A DNA stretch of 64,000 nt, taken from Owenia fusiformis. Taxonomy: Eukaryota; Annelida; Polychaeta; Sabellida; Oweniidae. The stretch is taken from NCBI GenBank assembly GCA_903813345.2, contig CAIIXF020000007.1, positions 26,835,564 to 26,899,563 of the forward strand, written 5' to 3'. The position numbers were made by a program, and so were the translations under genes. Each line of letters starts with the position of its first letter. Within the stretch, counting starts at the first letter, position 1. Of this stretch, positions 10,679 to 21,200 are shown one piece after another. Below the pieces are notes generated by a model that was not told where the DNA came from, did not search any database, and saw only the letters and a program-made list of their open reading frames with translations.

Positions 10679-11965
10679 TTTTCCAAAGCGTTTGACACGG
10701 TGGCTCACGAACGCCTCTTGCTCAAACTCGACTATTATGGAATTTGCAATAATAACTTGAACTGGTTCAGATCCTGGCTTGTGGGAAGATCACAACAGGT
10801 AGTGCTCGATGGCGAATCAAGTTCAAAAACTCCAGTAAAATCAGGAGTTCCTCAAGGAACAGTTCTTGGACCACTCTGTTTCCTTGTTTATATCAATGAT
10901 ATGGGCAATAACCTATCATCCTCAGCCAGTCTTAAGCTATTTGCTGACGACAGCCTTTTATTCATGACAGTCGAAACCAAGCAAGATGCATTAACACTAC
11001 AGGAGAATCTTGATAAACTGGTCTCCTGGGCATCAACATGGCAAATGAAATTCCATCCATCAAAATGCTATGTGCTAAATATTCACAAAGGTAAATTAAG
11101 AAATATAGACCAAAGAGCAGGGTTTCTAGTTTCGAATAACACCCAGCTGGTCTCGGCACAAACGTTTTCTGTACCCCGAACGACCGAAGGGAGTGAGGGG
11201 TTCGAAAGCTTTAACTGGGTGATTGATCTCGAATATAACCCAGCTGAAGCATTGACTTTGTTTACAGTTTATAGAAGGCGTGAATACAGTCATGTTCGAA
11301 TCCCCTATCATTCACAATTACACCATGCTAGGGGAAAACCTTAAGTCGGTAACACACATCCCATACCTAGGTATTGACATCACAAATAACTTACGCTGGA
11401 CTACACATATTCAAACTATTGTATCCAAAGCCAATAAGGTGCTTGGATTCCTCAGGCGCAACCTCCATCAATGCCCTGAAAAAGTGAAGGCTCAGGCGTA
11501 CAAGTCACTAGTCCGGCCTAATATAGAGTATGCCAGCTCGGCATGGGATCCATACCGACAAAAAGATATTGATATGTTGGAACAGGTACAGAGAAGAGCA
11601 GCTAGGTTTGTAACCAAATGTCACTCGAGGGAACCAGGCTGCGTCACCAAAGCTCTTCAAGACCTACAGTGGGAGCCACTGAAGGAGCGTCGAGAGGCTG
11701 CTAGAGTTTTCCTCTTCTACAAAGGAAAGCAGAACCTAGCAGCCATCCACGTGCCTCCATACTTCCGCCAACAGATCAATACCAACACTAGCTTGTATCA
11801 TCCTTCTAAGTTATACAACCATCAACTAGAACAGATGCATACAAATTTAGCTATTTCCCTAGGACAATAGCTAAATGGAACACTCTACCTGGTGACATCT
11901 TAGACTGTGACAGTCTAAGTAGTTTTAAATCATCATACTATGCCTATGTCAATAACTGCAATTAA
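10679..11965 (+). pseudogene. Non-LTR retrotransposon reverse transcriptase relic (Jockey/CR1-like)
   Basis: This is a 5'-truncated, broken reverse transcriptase. It begins inside the palm at FSKAFDTVAHERLLLKLDYY and continues through SGVPQGTVLGPL and the catalytic LFADDSLLF box. It goes on through WQMKFHPSKC, YLGIDITNNLRW, NKVLGFLRRNL, LVRPNIEYASSAWDP and VQRRAARFVTKC. Two lesions are visible: a ~200-bp foreign insertion at about 11,100-11,300, and a frameshift near 11,840, after which another frame gives FSYFPRTIAKWNTLP and ends at a TAA at 11,963-11,965. No endonuclease domain is present. It lies between the candidate LSM7 exon 1 and exon 2, so it would be intronic. Confidence 0.9.
11100..11300. 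mobile_element. Short insertion splitting the reverse transcriptase, member of a local repeat family
   Basis: The insertion interrupts the RT frame after NIHKGKLRN. Its left part (ATATAGACCAAAGAGCAGGG) matches the arms of the palindrome at 20,689-20,817. Its right part (ATTGACTTTGTTTACAGTTT) matches 20,225-20,310 on the opposite strand. It contains no usable coding sequence. It is probably a non-autonomous element that entered after the retrotransposon. Confidence 0.65.
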
Positions 11966-12236
11966 ATAGGTGTGTTTTTAATATAGATCTATGTTTTAAT
12001 GTAAAAGGTCCCCAGTGCACAGCAACAAGCCTGCACTACTGGTAAAGAGGGGTGATGTCAACGCGGTAGCCTGACAGTCGCCCCAGGGTATTTCAACATA
12101 GTTGTAAACCATAGATCTATTTTTAAATGTTAAGGTTTTAAATCATATTCTATTCAAATTCTATCACTGTTAAATTATATATCTGCTTTATATGGGCTTA
12201 TTAGCCTTTTGCAGATTATTGACATAGACATAGATT
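11966..12236 (+). repeat. 3' tail of the retrotransposon relic
   Basis: Non-coding sequence follows the RT stop and ends near TTGCAGATTATTGACATAGA. A similar end (TTTTGTAGATTACTGACATG) recurs at about 39,405-39,450, so this is probably the element's 3' UTR. No poly(A) tract is evident. Confidence 0.5.
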
Positions 12237-12431
12237 TTTGTCTATTCGATTTGGCGGTTTTTCGATTCTGCAATCAAACCTCGGGAGATTTTTACAGAAA
12301 TCATGCTAGAAACAGAAGTTCTCATTTGTTCTCAATGTCAAAATAACTCTATTTTTTAAGTCGAAGTAATCCCTCTCGTTGACATTAGCACATTACGCCT
12401 TTCACGTCACACATTTTATATATTGTTACAG

Positions 12432-13494
12432 CAAATGCACAAGGGCGGTGGTGACCATCGTGATGGAGATAAGGAGAAAAAGAAGAAGGAAACAATTTTA
12501 GATCTGACAAGACTTCTAGATAAACAAATCAGAGTGAAGTTTAGCGGAGGAAGAGAAGGTAAGATACAGTGTATTTTATACTCTCAATTGTTTCATTGGA
12601 TATTTTACAGCTGTTAAATTTCATATATTAGGGAGAGTACTTATAGGTTTTCAATTCAAATGGGAACAATGTTATTTCCAAAATCTCAAGCGGATCTCTT
12701 GAAAGCCCATGTTCCATCCTAGTAACAAGGTCAATTATTACTACTTGGCCAGGTCTATTCAGAACGTAATAAATATACCATTTGCTATTTGGTTAATTTA
12801 ATTGAGAAAATTGAATTTAACTTACACAACAAATATTGGAATATCTGTTTTCTTCTTCAGCTAGTGGTATGCTAAAGGGCTTTGACCCATTGCTGAATCT
12901 TGTGTTAGATGGATGCACAGAATATCTCAGAGGTAAATTATTGTTCCTATATTTGTTATCACTTTGATCAAGTTGCAAACAAAAATATTGTTGAAAATGG
13001 TACCAAACGATGGGTTCACATAGACTAGTGAAAAAATGGTCTTAATAGTATTAATTAACAGTAACATGAATATGAGCATTAATTCAGAAAAATTGAAGTT
13101 TTCATTTGTCTGAAAATTGTTGATGGATGGAAATTTTGAAGGACGGATAGATGAATGGGTGATTCCATGTGAGCCAAAAATCAAACCAAAATTTCGCCCA
13201 TCATAATGTGAATGTTTTCTATTTTTATGTCACCACCACAAGTGGTTAGTCTCCAACTTGAGTTCGGTGGCAGGTGGTGACATTTTACATGTTAATGCCC
13301 TATAATTATAACATGAATATGAGTTTAACATTTAAATCCATTTTGTTATTTCAGATCCTGATGATCCATACAAACTGACAGAAGATCGTCGTCAGCTTGG
13401 TCTAGTTGTATGTAGGGGAACCTCTGTTGTGCTGATATGTCCAGCAGACGGTATGGAGGCCATAGCAAATCCTTTTGTACCCCAGGATGGATAG
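12432..13494 (+). CDS. LSM7: LSM7, U6 snRNA-associated Sm-like protein
   Basis: Subunit of the heteroheptameric Lsm rings: nuclear Lsm2-8 binds the U6 snRNA 3' oligo-U tail, and cytoplasmic Lsm1-7 promotes mRNA decapping. Exons 12432-12558, 12861-12932 and 13355-13494 join in frame with canonical splice sites. The first ATG in this part is at 12,435. The protein reads MHKGGGDHRDGDKEKKKKE, then ILDLTRLLDKQIRVKFSGGR, SGMLKGFDPLLNLVLDG, LRDPDDPYKLTEDRRQLGL and VVCRGTSVVLICPADGMEA, and ends PFVPQDG. Both Sm motifs are complete: Sm1 includes the GFDPLLNLVLDG core, and Sm2 includes VCRGTSVVLI. It is nearly collinear with human LSM7, apart from a short extra N-terminal GGGDHRDG stretch. The gene is divergent from SPPL2. 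No frameshift is seen. Confidence 0.95.
13228..13284 (-). mobile_element. Short copy of the TGTCACCACC MITE family
   Basis: ATGTCACCACCACAAGTGG is separated by only a few bases from GGTGGCAGGTGGTGACATT, followed by the mirrored flank TACATGTTAATGCC. It sits in LSM7 intron 12,933-13,354. It is in opposite orientation to most other copies. Confidence 0.7.
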
Positions 13495-15820
13495 CACTGA
13501 CTTAATCCCACAGTTCATTTACACAATCAGGATCTATAGGAGCCTCTTATATTATAATGTACATCAGACATTCCTTGAGAACAGTTGGGAAATCAACACT
13601 ATTATTAGGAACACCTAACATTTGAGATTCCCATTCCCACTACTATTAGGAACTACGATATACATTTATTTGGACTTTATTATCAGGAACTCATACTATG
13701 TGGAATTACTAAAATAAGTCTAATGTCAGGAATCACATTACATGTACTTTAATCTTTGAGTATGTCAGGAAAATGCCTAAAAATGAGGTGTATCTATTAC
13801 AGCTCATATCAGTATTTCATTATACAAGGAATCAGATTAGGATATTGATATACATATCGTACAGTGTTCATATAGACGTTATGATAAGGGGCAGGAAAAA
13901 TAACAATGTGTTGATTTTTTGCTAAATTGAATGTTCTGGGGTAAGGGGGGGGGGGGTAACTAACAGAGGCTTGTAGCTAGACTAATGATTTTCTAAATTT
14001 ACTTTTAAAGGGGAAGATACTACATAGTAATGGTTGCCATATCTTTTTGATCTGAAGTTCCGTAGTGACTATTGTAAGCAACAGATCTAAGTCTACAAGT
14101 GTATGTATATACTCATATCATGGTCATCATTTTTCATAATAAAATATGGAAACCAAAACAAGTCTTATTTTATTGTTATTTTCAGAATATTTGCCATTAT
14201 CTTGGGACCTTTCACTTTCAACTCATAAATCAAAAGTCCATGTTTTTAAAAAGTGGTAATAAATGTTTTCAAAAAGGCCTAGTTTTGCCTTCAAAAATGA
14301 CCTCAATTTTTAAAATGGCTTTTCTTGAAAAATTTGTGTTGGACTGTTGATGTTTGAAAAAGGGCCCAAAGTCTAACCCAAAAAGTCAAGATTTTTTGGC
14401 CCCTTTACCAATGTCAAGTTTACCCCTGGACCTGTGAACAATTTATCTTATATACATAAACAAAATTCATTCTGGCTGTCCCAGACAACTTTGTACCTGA
14501 TGATTGCAGTGGTAGTAAATTATTTTGGCAGTGTACATGTGGGTTATATTTATGCCATGTGGCAATAGCTTACTCGAGTCTCTACCCAATTCTCAGTGGC
14601 CATAGACTATGGTAAGCAATAGCATAATTGTGTTTTGACTGGAGAATGTGCTTTTCATTTGGTTTATTACAATGGCCATCTGAGGTGTTAAAGGGTGGAA
14701 TGAAGAGCATTCCTTTTGTCCATATTTCATTAGGCAGGACCATGGCAGGACTATACCGACTCTAATACAATTTAACTTCTTAGAGATCTTGATTGTTTTT
14801 AACCAAACATGATAAATCCCCAAAATTGTATTGGGCTACTGATTGACTGGTCCACAAAAAGGAAGTAGAGACCAGGAAGTAGGGTACGTTTTGTTTCACC
14901 TATTACTAGCTGTTTACTACAATAATATCTGAATGTGGGAAATCTAAACAATAAAATCAACAAATAGGACTAGGTTTCAAGTCTATAAGTTGCAAATTAC
15001 GGTGGAAGAAATACTGTATAAGTCACTAAAAAGGCAAGTAAAGTTAGCTGAAGATTTATAACGAGTTACAACTTCCTTCCGTTCCAGTGGTTACAAAACT
15101 AAACAAAACTGGCTCTTTCGGCATCAAACACTCTGTAAGTTTTGATCACTTGTTCTGCACTAATTTTCACAAATTTATATATAAATCTGTTAAATATATA
15201 CCAATATATTAAAATCATCAATAATTAATAAGATCTGTGTTTTTGACATAGTTGAAAGTCAATGGGAACTTGCATCATCTTTTTGAAATTTTATTACAGT
15301 CAAAACCACAGTCAGAGAGAATGTTTCTGGCGAAATTCGGGGACTTCAAATACTTTTAAGTTGGGAAACCGGAAGTGCTTACCTTTTTTAATTCCCGAAT
15401 CTCTCCGAAATTAGCTCATCTTGGTGACTGTAAATTGCACAGCTGTATTCAATGGAGTCTTGTCATATTCGATCAGCCTCAATTTTAAAGTGTATATTTT
15501 ATTTTCAACGTGATTTCATCGTTTTTTGTCGACTGGTAACAATCCGCGGGGCTAATGGCAAGATGGATGACTTTTGACCTGACCTTGACCGATGGTGATC
15601 ACGTCATCAATATTACCAAGATGGCGGTTTCAAAATTTTCTAAAATCGCTTCAAATAATATTATGTTAATTCCTAGCGAGTAAAGATATCTCTTAGTTTG
15701 CTATTTCACAATAAGATAACGAAATGTGTAAGGAATTCGTATTTATCAATTAAAACATCACATCGACATTTGGTATTCGTAAACTAGACGATGAAGATAA
15801 CGACCTCGAAAAAAAACAAA
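13495..15820. other. LSM7 3' flank and intergenic AT-rich DNA, no gene recognised
   Basis: The first few hundred bases are probably LSM7 3' UTR. They include a G homopolymer near 13,950 and an AATAAA-type hexamer near 14,140. Short open frames at 14,099-14,350 and 14,593-14,823 show no family motif or repeat-free conservation that I can recognise. Confidence 0.5.
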
Positions 15821-16200
15821 AGAGCGAGTACGGGATTCGAACCCGGGCCTCCAGCGGGCTAAGCGAGGATTCTCCCCCTAGACCACCGATATATTACATA
15901 TGGTATTGGGATTTAAACGCTACTTATTTTGAATGCTATGATTCGGCAGTGACGTCACGTTCTTCACGTTTTGTTTGAGAGCGAGAACGAGACGTGCCAG
16001 AAGCCCGGCTTTTTTGTCAGTCGACCTGTTCAAAGTACATTTAGTTATAATTATCGCTTTCCAGAACAATTTAGGAATCAATATTTTCTATCTACATCGA
16101 TTACAAAGCATCTAAGGTACGTAAATTTATATGAACAACTGAGTCAATAGGGATAAATAGCCCAACGAGAGTCGGCGGTCTTAAAAAATACTTGGATCTG
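15540..16200 (+). promoter_or_regulatory. CpG-richer stretch with a CRE, possible upstream MSRA promoter
   Basis: This is locally GC-richer than its neighbours. It contains CAAGATGGCGG (YY1-like) near 15,618 and a perfect CRE palindrome TGACGTCA at 15,950-15,957, with further CACGTT-type repeats. MSRA is the next plus-strand gene and its first exon has not been found. A promoter role is only a positional guess, and the tRNA-like relic lies inside the same stretch. Confidence 0.25.
15822..15889 (-). pseudogene. tRNA-Pro-like pseudogene or SINE head
   Basis: Read on the minus strand, TGGTCTAGGGGGAGAAT and CTCGCTTAGC resemble the D arm and anticodon arm of tRNA-Pro. A perfect B box (GGGTTCGAATCCC) and a T-rich stretch follow. 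The T stem is nearly intact. The anticodon stem is mispaired, the anticodon position would read AGC, and the 5' acceptor strand does not pair with the 3' ACTCGCT. It is therefore a decayed tRNA gene or tRNA-derived SINE head and is unlikely to be functional. Confidence 0.6.
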
Positions 16201-18239
16201 GATGCCAGTCCTGGTATATATAGCAGGCCTGTCAACTGTCCCGTAATTTGCGTATTTGTCACGCATTTGCTGAAGAATTTGAAGTCACGCCAGTTTTTTT
16301 TGCGTGACAGAAAATGTCACGCAAAATACGCATTTTACCTGGTAATTGTCAAGCAAAAATGTTTCTGTAGAAATTTTTTCGAAATATGTTTACGATACGG
16401 TAAAAATACGAACGCCGGGAAAAACCGAACGCAATTTGTTCGGATTTGTCACGCGAATCCCGTATGTGTCACGCATGTTCATTGGAAATTCTTCGTACTT
16501 CAACTTTTGTATATTTTAGTTTGTTTTCTAGTTTAGCTTCATATCTGTGTCCTCTTATATTTGTATTTTGATACTTCTCTGCCATGTTATTTTCGGAAAG
16601 ATTAACATGGCTGAAACTCCCTAAATTACAAAAGGCCACAACTTTGCTGCACATTATACATTACTATCTGAAATATACAAAAGTTAGGATAAATATAAAT
16701 GTTTCTAATTTTACATGAACGGTTTCAATTTGGTCTTTTGATTGCTTATTTTTTAAATTCAAAGTACTCCCAAACATTACTGTTTTGACTGTAGTCTAGA
16801 GTATAGGTGCACACCCACCATAGTGGGAAGTTCTCCATATATATACTGAATATTCGCAACCTATAGACTGAGACTAACATAGATAACATGGGGGCTTCTT
16901 TTCACTATGTGCACACTGCACAACAGATACACATACATGTACTATCATCTCAGTCTCCAGTAGTACCAATTACCTTACCTTCTTCTAGGGCCTTCATGTA
17001 TATCTTGGCCTTTGTCCAAAGATAAATCCATGCATATTTCTACTGCTGTATACGGGTCATGTCGTAATCATTAAATTTGAAATCAAATGTTCGCCATTTT
17101 TTCACATCACAATTCGAATTGCGAGTTTTGGTCTTATTACCTCACCAAAAATTTCAAAACACACATAAGTGATCAATGTATTAGTTCACACCTTCTGGAT
17201 CGCTAACTTAGAATTTACAGCCAGTTACTAATGTTGGAGCCATTTATTTTAATTTTAAGCTAAATCCTGATGAAATCATGCAATATCTCATCAAGGAGCC
17301 CAGCCAGTTCCATTTTAATTCATGATTTATTTATCTGGCGATTTTTAAAATGTTTAATAAATTTATAACACGACAGTCAGCTTTTTTCAAATGGTTCACG
17401 GTGTTCCAGATGAAATTACTTCTTGCCAAGAATTGGCTAGAGACTCGAGTAACAATTACCCAGATGTCCCATTATATCTCATTCTATGGTACCATGGATA
17501 AACTAGGTAAAATGCCTATGGATAGTACACATTTTCTGTCTTGGCGTGGTATCTGAAAATATTGTTGGTTTATTTCATCAGAGCAAGCCACTTTAAGTTT
17601 AATTCTTTTCTTTATTTTGAATAAACTTTCTCGTATCTGTTACAGTGTACATGTATGTGTCATGGTTACTATTTAAAATTAGAAACTGTCAAGAGTATAT
17701 AAGTGAACTGAATGTTCTTTAAATATTTTATCAATGTCAAAACTGTTGTAAAGTTAACACTTACATTTTACCCTTACAAATAGTCCCATGAATTATTTGT
17801 ATTTGTTGACCATTTTCTATCGAGCATCGAAATATTAACCACAATTGGTATGGTAACATTACCATATTTGGAAAGAATTGCATTGAAACATTTTTAAGAC
17901 TTTTGAGAATTTTGAATGGTCTTATTTTTTGGTTAAAAAATTGAGCCTTGAGAAATTACAGTATATTTATTATATCGTATGTTATGACTAGTCTATGGTT
18001 ACAATGGGCAGATGTGTGACTCACACGACATGTGTTAACTTGATAACATATTGACTGTTAAAAGCAGTACAAATAATGAAACTTTATTCTAATGATAGAA
18101 GGTACGGATTATATACATCATATGAATTTAGGAGCCTAGTGGAAATATCATATTGACAAAAATAAGATAAATGCTTTAGGATTTGAAAAAATTGAGAATT
18201 TTTTTGTTTCATAACCCTTTTTTCATGCTGCTGTTGTAG
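16200..18239. other. Spacer upstream of MSRA, no gene recognised
   Basis: About 16,220-16,480 is a degenerate stretch with repeated TTGTCACGC words. It keeps a 114-codon frame open, but the product is cysteine-rich and shows no domain. The rest is AT-rich. A short peptide-like frame at 17,350-17,556 has no recognisable features. An upstream MSRA exon may be hidden here. Confidence 0.4.
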
Positions 18240-21200
18240 GCTATTGAGAGCGAGGCTGCTACAAGTTGCAGTTATAACTCAGTTCATCAGGCCACTGTTC
18301 GGTATGGGAGACATGCAAGCTAAAATGACAATGGTGGCAGAAGAAGATGCTTTGCCAGGTCAGGAGATAATTCACTTTATGTTAACATATGGCAGAAACA
18401 TTAAGCTTCCAGTGAAGGTTATCTTTGTACTGGAGTTTTTTAGATTTCTTTTTAAAGCTTAAAACCTCCCTCGAGTTTCAGGGATCCATTTTAGTTATAA
18501 CCTGTATCAGATAGTTCTTAAGGTAGTTTTGAGGAATTGAATAATTTTGAAATAGCAAACACAAATATGGTTTATGAGATATCATGTTTATGAAAGGTTA
18601 AACGTGAATGAGTGCTATACACCTTGCAGGCTTGCATTGATACAAAAAAAATCGGGATTCAATGTAAACAAAATATCAAAAACTCTCTAGCTCAAGTAAT
18701 TTGTACTTTCCACCATGTGAGTCCATTTTAGAGAAATAATGAATAAATTTTTTTTCTAGGTCGAGCAGAGCGGATCATTGTATCAGACAAAAGCACTGTT
18801 AATGGTAACAGAGTGGTACCTCCATTCCCTCCAAATATGCAGTTTGCTCAATTTGGTAAGTCAATATTATATATTTTGGAAGTGAACTTAAGTGATTAAA
18901 GGCCCCATGTAAAGTTGAAAAAAATAATTTGCATGTATAAGCCTAAGTGTTTTAAACTTTATATGGGGCCTTGAAGTGATGAAAATCCTGTCGTTAATAT
19001 TAAGATTGCTCTACTGTAATGCAAACAATCGGTTTTAGAACTGATACCAGAGTAATAAGTACATATTAATCCAATGTTTAGGGCATTCTCCCATTTTTTC
19101 CTTATTAATCCAAGCATAGCACTGTTGACATAGGAAGAATACCCTATGCAGACAGAGCCTGTAGGAAATATTGGGTGTGGCGCAAATGAGCGGAGGGTGC
19201 GGAGCTAACGGTCATTTTTGAATTTAAAATTGGGATATTTCTGAAACTAAGCCGTTTTGGGACTTCAAATATACCAAGATATGTGTATTTGACACCAAAT
19301 ATCAATAAAATTGTGAAAATAGTAGTGCAATTCATTTAATAGCGACGCAGTATGCCTTAAACATTTCCCAGACCTATATATTTTGAGACTATCCTTTTAA
19401 TACTGCGTCCCCAGCATTCATAAAAAATGGTGTTCAAGATACACTACCCATGCAAATTATTTTTGCATCTTGGAAGTCAGGCAGTATCTGTGTGATTTTA
19501 TAAAAATTCGGAAATGTTCTTCAGATATGAGCCCCCTCTAAATATTGGGTGCGGAGGTATGTTTATGGAGCTCCTCCGCACCCAATATTTAGAGGGGGCT
19601 CATATCTGAAAAACATTTCCGAATTTTTATAAAATCACACAGATACTGCCTGGCTTCCAAGATGCAAAAATAATTTGTATAGATAGTGTACCTTGAACAC
19701 CATTTTTTATGAATGCTGGGGACTCAGTATTAAAAGGATAATTTCAAAATATATAGGTCTGGGAAAGGTTTAAGGCACACTGCGTCGCTATAGAATGAAT
19801 TGGGCTACTATTTTCACAATTGTATTGATATTTGGTGTCAAATACACATATCTTGGTATATTTGAAGTCCCAAAACGGCTAGCTTAGTTTCAGAAATATC
19901 CCAAATTTAAATACAAAAATGACCGTTAGCTCCGCACCCTCCGCTCATTTGCTCTGCACCCAATATTTCCCACAGGCTCTGTCTGCATAGGGTGATAAAG
20001 GTACATCTTCATGAACAAATTTTGTAACATTATCATAGCACATACTATAGATATCAGCAGATCAGCTGTACTTGAACTACATATTTTACTTAGGTACACA
20101 TAATTTTAAGGTAATATTTTCCATTGTTGATTATCACACATATTCTTGGATCTTCTAAAAGCTTTTTTGCCCATTCACATAAGAGGCTGTTGATGAACTC
20201 GTAGCTGAGACTCGTAGCTGAGACATATATTCGAACATGACTGTATTCACTCCTTCTATAAACTGTAAACAAAGTCAATGCTTCAGCTGGGTTATATTCG
20301 AGATCAAATCCCCGGCTCTGTACTAAGTGTTTCGTTCAGTGCACTCATTGGTCAGTTTAGGCTGTTCCATTCTTTTCGCATCCCCCTCTCGCCTGCAAAA
20401 TTCAAAATGGCAGGGAGAAATTGTCCGGAGCCAAAATTTTTTTTCGGAGCATTTGTAAATGTAATCTAAATAATTTCAATAATTATCAATGTAGTAGATA
20501 TGCGTGAAACCAATAAAATAGACCGAAATGTCAATGAAAAACTTAAGTCGGGGTCAGGAGGTAAGTAAACAAATTGGAACAGCCAAAAGCTCAACCGGAA
20601 GAAGAAATGAAAAAAATGGAAATGAACTTCGAAATTGATGATTTTACAATATTCTGGTGAGTTTTCATGTTCGAATTGTAATATAGACCTCAGAGCAGGG
20701 CTACTAGTTTCGAATACACCCCTAAGGTCTAGGCACAAAAGCTTTCGAACAGAAAACGTTTGTGCCTAGACCCTGTGGGGTGTATTCGAAACTAGTAGCC
20801 CTGCTCTTCGGTCTATATTTCTTAACTAATTCTTCAAAGTATTGAATTTTATTTTTCACAAAAATCCAATGTATTTCATGCTTGTCTACTAGCACTCATC
20901 CTTAAATGAATAACACACATCTGTTTTGTTTCCAGCTAAAAAATGATTTTGGGAATAAGTTGAATATTTTGCTTTCAGCTATGGGCTGTTTTTGGGGAGC
21001 GGAGAAGAGATTCTGGAGTCTACCAGGTGTATATTCTACTCAGGTATGATTTTGATTTATATCATTCAACAGGCCCATAGCCAGGATTTGCCAAGGGGGG
21101 GGGGTTCAGTTTTGAAGAATTTCCAGGGGGGTTCACATTTGACAATTTTGGCCCAAATATGCTCAAAATGGTGAAAAACTGCATGATTTGGGGTTGATTC

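Noticed and set aside
15822-15889. Functional tRNA gene
   Set aside because: B box and body resemble tRNA-Pro, but the acceptor stem does not pair, the anticodon stem is mispaired and the anticodon does not match.
16192-16536. 114-codon plus-strand frame
   Set aside because: Runs through a TTGTCACGC-rich degenerate repeat. The peptide is cysteine-rich without a pattern I recognise, and there is no splice support.
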